NCBI RefSeq assembly: GCF_021228235.1
Contig: NZ_JAJQRG010000008.1
Span: 62,001-126,000 of the forward strand
DNA length: 64,000 nucleotides
Origin: Pseudophaeobacter flagellatus
GTDB lineage: Bacteria > Pseudomonadota > Alphaproteobacteria > Rhodobacterales > Rhodobacteraceae
Direction: 5' to 3'
Under the pieces are notes generated by a model that worked only from the letters and a program-made list of their open reading frames with translations, had not been told where the DNA came from and did no database searches. The translations under genes were made by a program, and so were the position numbers. The first letter of the stretch is position 1; every line of letters begins with the position of its first letter. This document shows positions 7,192-16,253 of this stretch, in pieces.

Positions 7192-8800
7192 TCCGCGCGC
7201 CAGGACTGCAGAGACAGCGGAGGCAGGCGCGCCAGCAGATCTGCGTGCTGCGGAGGCAGATCTGCGCCTGCGCGAAACCTGGCTCTTGGTGGCGACCTTT
7301 CTGGTGGCTGTGGCCGGCCTTATCTACGAGCTGATCGCGGCGACCTTGTCGAGCTATCTCTTGGGCGATTCCGTGCGCCAGTTTTCTTATGTCATCGGGA
7401 TTTTCCTGTCGGCCATGGGGCTGGGCGCCTGGCTTTCGCGCTATGTGGAGAGCGCCATGTCCGGCTTTGTCTGGGCGCAGATCCTGCTGGGTATCGCCGG
7501 GGGCTTTATGGCGCCTGCGGTGTTCTTTGCCTTTGCCTGGATGGAGAGCGTGAGCCTGCCGCTCTATGGGTTGTTAATCACCGTCGGGCTGCTGTCGGGG
7601 ATGGAGATTCCGTTGATTGCGCGGGTGCTGAAGAGCATTGGCGCGCCAGAGTTCCGGTTTGAAAACGTCCTCAGCGTGGATTACATCGGCGCGCTTGTGG
7701 CCTCGCTGGCCTTTCCGGTGCTTGTCATTCCGCATCTGGGCCTCATGGCGGGCAGCCTGGCCTTTGGTGCACTGAACCTAGCGGTGGCGGGGCTGTCGCT
7801 GTGGGTTTTTCGTAGCGAAGCAAGCCGCTTGCAGCTGGGGGTTTGGGCCATTGCATTAAGCGTCACCCTGCTGGGGGTGTGGCAGGCCGAACGGCTGGTG
7901 TCGATTACCGAGACCAATCTGTTTGAGGATGACATCATCCTTAGCGAAACAACGCCCTACCAGCAGATTACCGTCACCCGCTATCGCGACCGCACCCGGC
8001 TGTTTCTGGACTATTCAATTCAGTTCGACAGCCTGGATGAATACCGCTACCACGAAAGCCTGGTCCATCCGGCGATGGCGCAGGCGCAGCGGCGGAACCG
8101 GGTGCTGATTCTGGGCGGCGGTGATGGCATGGCAGCCCGAGAGGTGCTGCGCTGGCCCGATGTCGAAGCGGTAACGCTGGTGGATCTGGACCCCCGTGTG
8201 ACCACGCTGTTTCGCGATCATCCTGACTTGTCGCAGCTTAATGCGGGTGCCTTGTCTGATCTGCGGGTCGAGATCCATAACGCCGATGCCTGGCGGTATG
8301 TGGAGAGCACCAGCGCGATCTATGACGTGATCATCATCGACCTGCCGGATCCTAAAAACCTGGCTCTGTCAAAACTCTATAGTCGTCAGTTCTATGGCGC
8401 CCTGGTGGAGCGGTTGAGCGCCTATGGCAGCCTGGTTACCCAGGCCGGCTCTCCCTTGTTTGCGCGTGAGGCCTTTTGGTCGATCGATGCGACGCTTCAG
8501 GCCAGCCGCAATCCGCAACAGCCCGGCACCGGCCTGGTGACGCGGCCTTATCACGCCTATTTGCCCAGTTTTGGCGATTGGGGGTTTGTCCTGGCCAGTC
8601 AGCACGCGCGGGCAGCGGCGGACCACTTGGCATTGCCACCGGCACTGGCACAACAGTTGAAATACCTTACCCCCGAAGTCTGGCAGGCGGCGCAGGTGTT
8701 CGATCGGCAAAGCGCCAAGCTGACCGTCGCGGTGAATTCGCTGCAGTCGCATGCGCTGGTGGGCTATTACCTAAAGGGCTGGGCGCGTTGGTTTGAATAA
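7157..8800 (+). CDS. Membrane-fused spermidine synthase-like protein (aminopropyltransferase fold)
   Basis: The N-terminal 230 or so residues contain about seven membrane helices, with the first at VATFLVAVAGLIYELIAATL. Residues about 250-520 form an SpeE-type Rossmann domain with VLILGGGDGMAAREV, TLVDLDPRV, HNADAWRYV and IIIDLPDPKN. The last aligns with the DxxDP catalytic loop of aminopropyltransferases, which transfer the propylamine group of decarboxylated SAM to polyamines. Membrane-fused members are common, but their acceptor is not established. No ATG start exists before the first helix. TTG 7157 or TTG 7181 inside the DUF350 gene are the only plausible starts, so the N-terminus is uncertain. 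It is the last gene of the operon and is followed by a strong hairpin. Confidence 0.88.
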   Translation: MRSSSRLSLSPDPRARTAETAEAGAPADLRAAEADLRLRETWLLVATFLVAVAGLIYELIAATLSSYLLGDSVRQFSYVIGIFLSAMGLGAWLSRYVESAMSGFVWAQILLGIAGGFMAPAVFFAFAWMESVSLPLYGLLITVGLLSGMEIPLIARVLKSIGAPEFRFENVLSVDYIGALVASLAFPVLVIPHLGLMAGSLAFGALNLAVAGLSLWVFRSEASRLQLGVWAIALSVTLLGVWQAERLVSITETNLFEDDIILSETTPYQQITVTRYRDRTRLFLDYSIQFDSLDEYRYHESLVHPAMAQAQRRNRVLILGGGDGMAAREVLRWPDVEAVTLVDLDPRVTTLFRDHPDLSQLNAGALSDLRVEIHNADAWRYVESTSAIYDVIIIDLPDPKNLALSKLYSRQFYGALVERLSAYGSLVTQAGSPLFAREAFWSIDATLQASRNPQQPGTGLVTRPYHAYLPSFGDWGFVLASQHARAAADHLALPPALAQQLKYLTPEVWQAAQVFDRQSAKLTVAVNSLQSHALVGYYLKGWARWFE

Positions 8801-8851
8801 GGGGCGACAGGCCAACGTAGGGACCGCAGGCATAAGCGGCCATAGGTCATT

Positions 8852-8888
8852 GGTCAGGCCCCGATTGAAAAGCCGGGGCCTGACCTTT
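8852..8888. terminator. Bidirectional-looking terminator hairpin
   Basis: A perfect 12-base stem, GGTCAGGCCCCG at 8852-8863 and its complement at 8874-8885, with a 10-base loop and a short T run after it on the plus strand. It separates the spermidine synthase-like gene from the convergent hmuV gene and probably ends the plus-strand operon. The T run is short, so termination strength is unknown. Confidence 0.75.
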
Positions 8889-8901
8889 GTCAGCACCCCC
8901 G

Positions 8902-9729
8902 CTAGGTCGATACCGTAGTCGATTCCCTGCGGGCCTGTGGCAGCAGAAAGGGTATCTTGCCGGGCGGGGTGGTATTGACCGGGACAGGGCAGTTATAGGT
9001 GCGCGTCAGGGTTTCATCTGTCAGAACCTCTTGCGGCGTGCCCGTGGCTGCGACCTTGCCCGCCTCCATCAGCACCACATGATCGGCAAACATCGCGGTG
9101 AGGTTGAGGTCATGCATCACCGCAACAACGCCGCCGCCACGGGCCGCATAGCTGCGGGTCAGATCCATCACGGTGAACTGGTGGCCAATATCGAGGCTGG
9201 CGACAGGTTCATCTAGAATCAGCCAGTGCGGGGTGCCATCGACCATCGGTTCCCAGACCTGGGTAATGACGCGGGCCAGCTGCACTCGCTGCTGTTCCCC
9301 CCCCGACAGATCCTGATACATCCGTCCGGCAAAACCGTGCAGTCCAACGGCCGCGAGTGCCTGTAGCGGCACATGGCTGTCCGCCGCGCTAAGGCCGGCA
9401 CTGAGGCCAAGGCGAACGATTTCAAGCACGGTAAAGGGAAAGGAAATGGTACAGCTTTGCGGCTGTACCGCCCGCACGGCTGCCAGTTCCCAGGGGGTGA
9501 GCCGGGCGGTATCGGCTCCGTTCAGATAGACCTGGCCGCTGTGGACTACTTCGCCGGTCATCGCCCGCAACAGCGTGGTCTTGCCAGACCCGTTGGGGCC
9601 GACAATGGCGGTGACGCGGCCTGCGGTGGCAGAGAAATTTACCTGCCGAAGGACCTGACGCCGTCCCAGTTGGACGGTAATATCGGTGGCCTGTAACTGG
9701 GCCGTCGCGGGGGGGCTTACCTGTGTCAT
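8902..9729 (-). CDS. hmuV: Haem ABC transporter ATP-binding protein
   Basis: ATPase of the periplasm-to-cytoplasm haem importer. Walker A GPNGSGKTTLL, the Q-loop region AVQPQSCTISFPFTV, signature [14 protein letters not shown], Walker B HWLILDEPVASLD and switch histidine in AVMHDLNL are all intact. About 275 residues, the normal size. I start at ATG 9729 and not at the longer frame to 9765, because this ATG overlaps the hmuU stop as ATGA (9726-9729), continuing the run of overlaps in this operon. It is the last gene of hmuS-hmuT-hmuU-hmuV. A vitamin B12 or siderophore ATPase would look alike; the HmuS and HmuT neighbours decide for haem. Confidence 0.93.
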   Translation of the reverse strand: MTQVSPPATAQLQATDITVQLGRRQVLRQVNFSATAGRVTAIVGPNGSGKTTLLRAMTGEVVHSGQVYLNGADTARLTPWELAAVRAVQPQSCTISFPFTVLEIVRLGLSAGLSAADSHVPLQALAAVGLHGFAGRMYQDLSGGEQQRVQLARVITQVWEPMVDGTPHWLILDEPVASLDIGHQFTVMDLTRSYAARGGGVVAVMHDLNLTAMFADHVVLMEAGKVAATGTPQEVLTDETLTRTYNCPVPVNTTPPGKIPFLLPQARRESTTVST

Positions 9730-10817
9730 ATCGACAGCTCCCCGCGGCGGCGCAGCAGGATCCACAGGAACACCGGCGCGCCCAGAATGGCGGTGATGAT
9801 GCCAATGGGCAGTTCTGCCGGGGCGACAACCACCCGGGCGATCATATCCGCAGCCAGCAGGAGCGCCGCCCCCAAAAGGGCCGCATTGGGCAGCAGGCTG
9901 TGGTGATCCGGGCCAGTGGCCAGGCGCAATAGATGCGGCACGACAATCCCGATGAAACCAATGCCACCAGACACCGCCACCGCCGCGCCGGTGGCCCCCG
10001 CCACCGCCAGAATGGCGCTGTTCTTCACCCGTTGCACCGGGATGCCGATATGGCCCGCAGCGGCTTCGCCCAGGGCCATACCGTTGAGGCCGCGCGCCAG
10101 AAAAGGGGCCGCCGCCAGGGCAAGGCCAATGATGGGAAGCGCTACCAGCACCTTGGTCCAGGTGGCCCCCGCGAGGGATCCCATGCCCCAGAAGGTCAGA
10201 TCGCGCAGCTGGTTGTCATCGCTGTAATAGACCAGCACCCCAGAGACCGCCCCGGCCAGTGCCCCAAGCGCGATCCCGGCCAGCAGCATGGTCGCCACCG
10301 AGGTCTGCCCGCCTTGGGTTGACACCCGGTACAGCAAGAGCGTTGAACCCCACCCGCCCAGAAAGGCCGCCACTGGCACAAGGGCAGAGCCAAGGATTTG
10401 TTGCAGCGACAGTGGCAGAAATGCCCCCAGAACAATGGCGCAGATGGCGGCCAGTCCGGCACCAGCGCTGACGCCGACAATGCCAGGATCCGCCAACGGA
10501 TTGCGAAACAGCCCCTGCATCACCGCGCCAGACACCGCTAGGGCCGCGCCGACAAGAATCCCCATGCACAGCCGGGGCAGGCGAATATCCAGGAGCACGA
10601 TCCGGTCCATGGTGGCCAGATCTTGCCCGCCATAGAGATGGGCCAGCGCCCGCCATAAAGAAGCCTGCGAAGCCCCGGTGGTCAGAGATAAAATGCAAGT
10701 CAGGGCGAGCAAAAGCAGCAAGGCCAACGTCAGGCGTCGCGCCCGGTGCCGTCGATCCGGCACCGCCCCCAGATCGGTGAGGGCATCAGGGTCTATCACG
10801 GTTGAAAGCGTGCTCAC
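9726..10817 (-). CDS. hmuU: Haem ABC transporter permease, FecCD/BtuC family
   Basis: Inner-membrane permease that would work as a dimer with two HmuV and the periplasmic HmuT. The 363-residue protein has about ten hydrophobic helices and family blocks GALPLADPGIVGVSAGA-like (seen as NPLADPGIVGVSAGAGLAAI), GSLAGATW and GGIGFIGIVVPHLLRL, the last being the coupling region that contacts the ATPase. The start is a GTG at 10817 that overlaps the hmuT stop (GTGA), and the stop overlaps hmuV. Length and motifs are normal for FecCD proteins. Confidence 0.93.
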   Translation of the reverse strand: MSTLSTVIDPDALTDLGAVPDRRHRARRLTLALLLLLALTCILSLTTGASQASLWRALAHLYGGQDLATMDRIVLLDIRLPRLCMGILVGAALAVSGAVMQGLFRNPLADPGIVGVSAGAGLAAICAIVLGAFLPLSLQQILGSALVPVAAFLGGWGSTLLLYRVSTQGGQTSVATMLLAGIALGALAGAVSGVLVYYSDDNQLRDLTFWGMGSLAGATWTKVLVALPIIGLALAAAPFLARGLNGMALGEAAAGHIGIPVQRVKNSAILAVAGATGAAVAVSGGIGFIGIVVPHLLRLATGPDHHSLLPNAALLGAALLLAADMIARVVVAPAELPIGIITAILGAPVFLWILLRRRGELSI

Positions 10818-11719
10818 TTGTCCGCTCCGTAAAAGGCCTGCGACAGATCTTTCACTGCAGTTGCAGTGCGCGGGCCAAAGCCGAGCAGGCGCAGCCCATC
10901 CATGCGCACAAGTTGGCCATTTTGTGCCGCCGGAGTCAGCATCAGGGCTGGCAGGCTGGTTATGCTGTCAAGCGTCAACCCATGGTCGCCGCCGCGATCC
11001 ATCGTCAGGATAATGTCCGGCGCAGCGGCGCTAATCGCTTCGTCGGTCATTTGCTTGTAGCCTTCAAATTCGCTGATCGCATTCACCGCCCCTGCCATCG
11101 TAATGATGCCATCCGCGCCGGTTCTCTTACCGCCCACGGTGATCCGCCCGCTTTGTGTCGACAGGATGAAAAGCACCCGCTTGCGGCGGTCACCGGCTGC
11201 TGCGCGGGCCAAATCCTGGGCCGATTGCAGATCTGCGCGAACCTGCTCTGCCAGGGCAGAGCCGGCTTCTTTTTGGTCCAGCGCTGCTGCGATGGTGGTA
11301 ATCTTGCTGATGATCCCTGCCGCCGAATAGGCCTCGGGCACTTCGACATAGCGCAGATTTGCCTGTTTCAGCACTTCGATGGTTTCCGGCGGGCCAGAGC
11401 TTTGCGTGGCCAGGATCATGTCGGGGTCCACCGAAAGCACCCCTTCGGGAGAGAGCGCACGGGCATAGCCGACATTGGGAAGATCACCAGCCTCGGGCGG
11501 AAAGGTAGAGGTGCTGTCACGCGCCACCAGCCGCGCCTGTTGGTCCAGCGCATAGATGATTTCGGTGACAGCCCCGCCGACAGACAGGATCCGCTGTGGG
11601 GTGTCGGCGCGGGCGATTGGCGATAGCAACAGCAGGGTGGCAGCGACAGCCCCCAATAGTGCGGGCTGACATTTGGCGCCAAAGCCAGGGGATTTCAGTT
11701 TGCCAAAGACAGGGGTCAT
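10814..11719 (-). CDS. hmuT: Periplasmic haem-binding protein
   Basis: Class III substrate-binding protein that delivers haem to HmuUV. About 301 residues from ATG 11719, which overlaps the hmuS stop as ATGA; the open frame extends to 11755 but that extra part lies inside hmuS. The N-terminus has a signal peptide with hydrophobic core LLGAVAATLLLLSP and likely cleavage after ARA, before DTPQRILSVGGAVTEI. The two-lobe signature is seen as ILSVGGAVTEIIYAL, then PEGVLSVDPDMILA, with the long connecting helix region DLQSAQDLARAAA between lobes. It belongs to the hmuSTUV operon. Confidence 0.93.
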   Translation of the reverse strand: MTPVFGKLKSPGFGAKCQPALLGAVAATLLLLSPIARADTPQRILSVGGAVTEIIYALDQQARLVARDSTSTFPPEAGDLPNVGYARALSPEGVLSVDPDMILATQSSGPPETIEVLKQANLRYVEVPEAYSAAGIISKITTIAAALDQKEAGSALAEQVRADLQSAQDLARAAAGDRRKRVLFILSTQSGRITVGGKRTGADGIITMAGAVNAISEFEGYKQMTDEAISAAAPDIILTMDRGGDHGLTLDSITSLPALMLTPAAQNGQLVRMDGLRLLGFGPRTATAVKDLSQAFYGADK

Positions 11720-12804
11720 TGCGTGACCTCCGCCGCCGGTACTACTTGCGCGCATGTCGCCTCGTCGGGGGCGGGCAGGGCGGCGACAATTTCTTCCCAG
11801 GCGTGGCGGTGATCACCGGTTTCGTCGCGATGGCCAAAGATCTGTAAAATGACCCGGCCCTCGGCGTCAAAGGCCTCTAGAGAAACTGCGGCACCGCGTT
11901 TGGTTGGCTTGTTCACGGCCCAGACCTCGGTCAGGTAATCCAGGCGCAGGTGCAGATCAAAGCCGGGGTCGAGGATATTCTGCCAGGGTCCCATGCGGCG
12001 CAGGTTTTTTACCGGACCGGTGTGGATCTGAATGCAGCCGGGATTGCCCACAAAGATCATCACTTCGGTGCCGGTGTCCTGGATGGCCTGCAGGGCTGTA
12101 TCCACCGCGCTGGGGGCCAGTGGGCAGGCTAGCGGCGCACCGGCAAGCCGGTAAGCGCCCAGCCGGTTCATCTTGAGATCACCTGTCAGTTTGCGAAACT
12201 GGTGGGTGTCGGTCATCTTGGCCCAGCCGGTCCGCAGCAGTGCGGCCTTGTCAGGGTCGGCGCGGGCCGGTTCTGGGGCTTGGCGCGGGGCGACCTCTAG
12301 CTGGTCGCTGGGATCGCTCAGTGCCAGATCCGCAAGCAGGCTATCCCAGGCCGCAAGATCCGAGGCGGGGCGCAGATGCACCTTGTGCACTGCATCCCCA
12401 GCGGCATCAAAGAACTGCAAGGAGCGCCGGATGCCGCCGCCGTCATAGCTGCGCTCAACCGCAAAGGCAGAGATGAAATGGCGTGGGAAAAGCCGCAGGT
12501 CGATATCCGGGTTCAGGACCATCGCTGCATGTTTGCCAGGGTGATAGCCGCTATAGTGGCCAATCTTTTCAATTACGCAGGCGTCATTGCGGGTCAGCGC
12601 CATGACCTCTCCCAGATCTGCGAGTCGGGGAAAAATCGCGTCGATTTCCGCCGCGATGGGCGTCACGCCGTGCCCGACATAGGCTGCGACCAACTGGGCT
12701 TCGGTGATCTGGAATTGGGCAGCAAAATCGCGGTCGCGCAGTGTGTCGTGGTCTTGGCGCAATTGGCGAATAGTCTGGGGATCAAGCGGGGAAGAGAGGT
12801 CCAT
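11716..12804 (-). CDS. hmuS: Haem-degrading/haem-transfer protein HmuS (HemS/ChuS family)
   Basis: Cytoplasmic haem-handling protein. Family members bind haem after import and either degrade it or pass it on. The 362-residue length covers the two homologous HemS repeats. The first repeat has MALTRNDACVIEKIGHYSG and the second VMIFVGNPGCIQIHTGPV with LDLHLR-like motifs (seen as PGFDLHLRLDYL). The start ATG 12804 is the first gene of the minus-strand hmuSTUV operon and diverges from hmuR over a roughly 250-base control region. The assignment is firm; whether it is enzymatically a haem oxygenase-like protein cannot be told from sequence. Confidence 0.93.
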   Translation of the reverse strand: MDLSSPLDPQTIRQLRQDHDTLRDRDFAAQFQITEAQLVAAYVGHGVTPIAAEIDAIFPRLADLGEVMALTRNDACVIEKIGHYSGYHPGKHAAMVLNPDIDLRLFPRHFISAFAVERSYDGGGIRRSLQFFDAAGDAVHKVHLRPASDLAAWDSLLADLALSDPSDQLEVAPRQAPEPARADPDKAALLRTGWAKMTDTHQFRKLTGDLKMNRLGAYRLAGAPLACPLAPSAVDTALQAIQDTGTEVMIFVGNPGCIQIHTGPVKNLRRMGPWQNILDPGFDLHLRLDYLTEVWAVNKPTKRGAAVSLEAFDAEGRVILQIFGHRDETGDHRHAWEEIVAALPAPDEATCAQVVPAAEVTQ

Positions 12805-13051
12805 TCTAGGGCCCTTTCAGTAGTAGACGTGTTTACGGAAAGGGCTGGCTCTGGGCTTTACCTGCGTCTTTAGGCGCAAGGCAGGGCTGGCAGCTGTTGT
12901 TGGAACAGTGTTTATTTATGTTGACTGTTTTTATCACCTTTACTATCAGGCTCAAGTGGAAACTGGGTTTTCCACTGAAAATGCAAAAAACACCGCGCCA
13001 GCCCCTACTGCAAGCATCGGTTCAAAGACCAAAGATGCAAAGGGACATGTG
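12805..13051. promoter_or_regulatory. Divergent hmuS/hmuR control region with inverted repeat
   Basis: The 247 bases between the divergent haem genes include an AT-rich stretch at 12904-12950. Within it is an inverted repeat, AACAGT at 12904-12909 and ACTGTT at 12924-12929, overlapping a TTGACT that could be a -35 element of hmuR. An iron-responsive regulator (Fur/Mur, Irr or RirA in this group) is expected, but I see no clear Irr-type TTTAGAA palindrome. The operator assignment is tentative. Confidence 0.35.
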
Positions 13052-15118
13052 ATGGGAAGAATTCGGCTGGCACAGCATTTGCTGGAGACCGTTTCCATTT
13101 TGGGTTTGACGTTGGGATCGGCTGCCATGGCGCAGGATCTTTCTGACGATCTAGCACTTGATATGCAGGATGAAACCTTCCTTGGCACGATTGAGCTGGG
13201 GCAGAGCAAGCGGGCGGTGCAGGTGGATACCGCAGTGCCCCTGACAGTAATAAACCAGGAAGAAATTGACGATCGCCAGGCGGCAACAGTTGCGCAGTTG
13301 GTGGATTCCGTACCGGGCGTGACCCTGGTGAACGGCACGACCCCCCAGTCTTCGGGGATTTCGATCCGTGGCTTTGGCGCGGATGCTACTTATGGCACCA
13401 GCCCGCGAGTGCTGGTCTCAATCGACGGGGCAACGACCGGCGGCGAGGAAATTTACCGCATTGGCAACCAGCTGTTCACCGACCCGGCGCTTTACAAAGA
13501 GGTTTCGGTTATCCGGGGGACTGTTGGCAGTTTTGAATTTGGCTCTGGTGTTGTCGGCGGGGTTGTCAAACTGGAAACCAAGGATGCCTCGGATATCACC
13601 GGGGGCGAAATTGGCACCCGGTTCCGCCAAACGCTAGAAGCGCAGTCCAATGGTTCGGGTTGGGCGTCCTCCTCAATTCTGGCGTTCCAGCCAACCGAGA
13701 ATGCCGAGTTCCTGCTGAACTATACGGTGCGCGACAATGACGCCTATGACGCTGGTGAGGGCACCCAGGTTTCAGGCACGGATTTCCGGGATTATTCCTA
13801 TCTGGCCAAGGGGCGCTTTACCTTTGGTGACAACCGCGAACGCATGCTGACCGCCTGGTACAATGTGACCCACTCAAACGAGAGGGACGTGCCCTATGAT
13901 GCTTTGGGTGCCTCTGGTGGCGGCGGGTTCTATTTTGGCAATGTGGACCGAATTGTCGATAGCCGCATGGCTGGGCTACGCTATCAGTTTGATCCGGTGG
14001 GCAATGACCTGATCCATCTGGACGCTACCCTGACCTATGCCGAACAGGATATCGACAGCACCTATCTTCTCGGCAGCTGCGCGGGCTTCCCCGGCTGTGA
14101 TGCTCGGGTATCTGATCTGCTGAATGCGGATCACAACTATCAAACCACCAAGCTGACCCTGAAGAACACCAGCTACTTTGATACCGGCCTGGCCGCGCAT
14201 GATCTGCGCCTTGGGCTGGAGTTTGTTAACCGCGAACGCCTGGATGCGCATTCGGCCCCTGGCGGTACGGATCGCCGCATTGCGCTGTTTGCGGTGGATG
14301 ACATCCAGTTTGGCCAGCGCTTCACGCTGACTCCGGCGCTGCGCTATGAAACCCAGGATTTAAAAGGCACGGATATTGTGTCTCCGGGTGACACCGACCC
14401 TTATAATGGCACAATCAAAAATGACGCCCTGATGGGCGGTCTGTCCGCGCGCTATGAATTTGACAGCGGCTTGGCGCTCTTTGCTGGTGCCGCCTATACC
14501 GAAGTCTTTCCGATCATCGACCGCTTGGACAAGGGTCCTTCGGTCTGGGTGCCGGAACAGGGTACAACCTACGAGGTTGGTTTCTCGTTCCAGCGTCAGA
14601 GCCTGCTTTCGGCAGGAGATCGCTTTTCCGTCAAGGTCAATTACTATGACACCACCCTGGAAGACGTGCGTGTTGCCGGTGACGTCCTGACAGAGGTCGA
14701 CACCAGTGGTGTCGAGATCGAAGCCTCCTACGGGATGGAAAACGGCTTTTATGTTGATCTAAACGGGACCTCTTCCGAGGGAGAGCGACGCCGCCCGGAC
14801 GGAACCGTCTCTGACTACATCTTTGCGCCGGTGGGGTCGGCGGCACTTACCGTTGGCAAACGCTTCAATGAAAGCCTGGATCTCAGCTGGGAACTTGTCG
14901 CAGCCGAAGGCACAATGGCCGTCAATGGCAGCGGTCCGATCAGTGGCTATGGGGTCAACAATCTGCGCGCCACCTATCAGCCGCAGAACGGGGTCTTGAA
15001 GGGGACGGAAATCCGCTTTGGCGTCGAAAATGTTTTTGACAAACAGTATCAGACTCAGCTGTCGACCCGCGTCGCTGCAGGGCGGAACTTCAAGCTGACG
15101 CTGGCCAAAACCTTCTGA
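13052..15118 (+). CDS. hmuR: TonB-dependent haem/haemoglobin receptor
   Basis: Outer-membrane receptor of about 688 residues. ATG 13052 is chosen because AGGGA lies eight bases upstream and a signal peptide follows directly (ILGLTLGSAAMA then QDLSDD). The upstream in-frame extension to 12908 runs through the promoter region. The plug domain shows TVINQEEIDDRQAATVAQLV, VPGVTLVNG, ISIRGFGAD and VSVIRGTVGSFEFGSGVVGG. The beta-barrel follows and ends in a C-terminal phenylalanine (KLTLAKTF), typical of outer-membrane proteins. It diverges from hmuSTUV and leads an operon with exbB, exbD and tonB, which strongly supports haem as substrate. Confidence 0.92.
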   Translation: MGRIRLAQHLLETVSILGLTLGSAAMAQDLSDDLALDMQDETFLGTIELGQSKRAVQVDTAVPLTVINQEEIDDRQAATVAQLVDSVPGVTLVNGTTPQSSGISIRGFGADATYGTSPRVLVSIDGATTGGEEIYRIGNQLFTDPALYKEVSVIRGTVGSFEFGSGVVGGVVKLETKDASDITGGEIGTRFRQTLEAQSNGSGWASSSILAFQPTENAEFLLNYTVRDNDAYDAGEGTQVSGTDFRDYSYLAKGRFTFGDNRERMLTAWYNVTHSNERDVPYDALGASGGGGFYFGNVDRIVDSRMAGLRYQFDPVGNDLIHLDATLTYAEQDIDSTYLLGSCAGFPGCDARVSDLLNADHNYQTTKLTLKNTSYFDTGLAAHDLRLGLEFVNRERLDAHSAPGGTDRRIALFAVDDIQFGQRFTLTPALRYETQDLKGTDIVSPGDTDPYNGTIKNDALMGGLSARYEFDSGLALFAGAAYTEVFPIIDRLDKGPSVWVPEQGTTYEVGFSFQRQSLLSAGDRFSVKVNYYDTTLEDVRVAGDVLTEVDTSGVEIEASYGMENGFYVDLNGTSSEGERRRPDGTVSDYIFAPVGSAALTVGKRFNESLDLSWELVAAEGTMAVNGSGPISGYGVNNLRATYQPQNGVLKGTEIRFGVENVFDKQYQTQLSTRVAAGRNFKLTLAKTF

Positions 15119-15144
15119 TCACTGATCCAACCGAGAGGATACCA

Positions 15145-15588
15145 ATGGGACATCTCGTTCTGAAATCTTCGACCCTAGCGTTTTGCTTTATGGTAGGATT
15201 TGGCACTGTCGCCACCGCCCAAGAGGCGGCGCAGATGGCAGCGCCTGCTATCGCGATGGAGCTGAGCGCGGCCGAAGACCTGGATGCGCAGTGTAAGCTG
15301 TCGTTTGTGGTGACCAATGGCCATAAAAGCGATGTGGAACAGGCGGTATATGAAACCGTGCTGTTCGACGCCGCGGGCCAGGTGTCGCGTCTGACCCTGT
15401 TGGATTTCCAGGATCTTCCTGCCGGGCGCCTGCGTGTGCGGCAGTTTCAATTCCCGCAGGCCTGCGCTGATATCAGCCGGGTTCTGATCAATGGGGCGCA
15501 GACCTGTTCTGCCCCCGCATTGCCCAAAGGTGCCTGTAGTCAGGGGCTCAGCCTGACCAGCCGCGTCAAGGTGGAGCTTCTGGGATGA
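15145..15588 (+). CDS. Small secreted protein between hmuR and exbB
   Basis: A 147-residue protein with a signal peptide (LAFCFMVGFGTVATA then QEAAQ) and a mature part with four cysteines and a beta-rich central segment, LDAQCKLSFVVTNGHKSDVE. I recognise no named family. Proteins of this kind recur between a TonB receptor and exbB in this bacterial group, so it may be a periplasmic accessory of the TonB system; that is inference from position. The ribosome-binding site GAGAGGA precedes ATG 15145, and the stop overlaps exbB as ATGA at 15585. Confidence 0.82.
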   Translation: MGHLVLKSSTLAFCFMVGFGTVATAQEAAQMAAPAIAMELSAAEDLDAQCKLSFVVTNGHKSDVEQAVYETVLFDAAGQVSRLTLLDFQDLPAGRLRVRQFQFPQACADISRVLINGAQTCSAPALPKGACSQGLSLTSRVKVELLG

Positions 15589-16253
15589 GCCTGATCCAAG
15601 ATGCCATCACCAGGATTCTGGATTTGGGCGGCCCAGTGGTTTTGCTGTTGCTTTGTGTCTCGGTGCTGGCCTCAGCGCTGGTGATCTACAAGCTGTGGCA
15701 ATATCAAGCGGCGCGGGTGGGGCGCCACCGGCAGCTGGCAATAGCTGTCGCCGCTTGGGACCAGGGCCACCACAAGGCGGCGCTGATGGCGCTGGGCGAA
15801 AGCCGATCCTACCTTGCCCCGGTGTTGCGCATGGCGCTGGCAGCACCGCAGACCCCTGAACTGTCAGCCCGGGTTGATGCCGAAGCCGAAGCGCGCTTTG
15901 CCGAACTGGAGCGCGGGCTCGGGGCCTTGGATATGGTGGCGCAGTTGGCGCCTTTGATGGGGCTGTTTGGCACCGTGATTGGCATGATTGAAGCTTTTCA
16001 GAAATTGCAGTCAGCGGGGTCTTCGGTGGATCCGTCTTTGCTGGCGGGTGGCATCTGGGTGGCGCTGCTGACCACGGCGGCTGGGCTGGCGGTGGCCATG
16101 CCGACCTCGCTTGTGCTCAGCTGGCTGACGGCGCGGATGCAGCGCGAGAGGGTCTTTGCCAATCAAGCGCTGCGCCGGGTCTTTGCGCCGCAAAATACCA
16201 GCGCAGATGCGCCCGGTCAGTCTGCGGCGGATGTGCTGGCCTATGTCGGTTAA
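15585..16253 (+). CDS. exbB: ExbB-type proton channel protein (MotA/TolQ/ExbB family)
   Basis: Inner-membrane component that, with ExbD and TonB, uses the proton-motive force to energise the receptor. 222 residues with three membrane helices: VVLLLLCVSVLASALVIYKL at residues 19-38, then LDMVAQLAPLMGLFGTVIGM near 110, and ILLAGGIWVAL-TTAAGLAVAMP near 150. The cytoplasmic loop LGALDMVAQLAPLMGLFGTV and GGIWVALLTTAAGLAVAMPT are the family hallmarks. It overlaps the genes on both sides, so the operon is probably coupled throughout. Confidence 0.92.
   Translation: MSLIQDAITRILDLGGPVVLLLLCVSVLASALVIYKLWQYQAARVGRHRQLAIAVAAWDQGHHKAALMALGESRSYLAPVLRMALAAPQTPELSARVDAEAEARFAELERGLGALDMVAQLAPLMGLFGTVIGMIEAFQKLQSAGSSVDPSLLAGGIWVALLTTAAGLAVAMPTSLVLSWLTARMQRERVFANQALRRVFAPQNTSADAPGQSAADVLAYVG

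Noticed and set aside
13000-13060. Upstream start at 12908 for the haem receptor
   Set aside because: That extension passes through the AT-rich promoter region and places 48 residues before a normal signal peptide that has its own ribosome-binding site.
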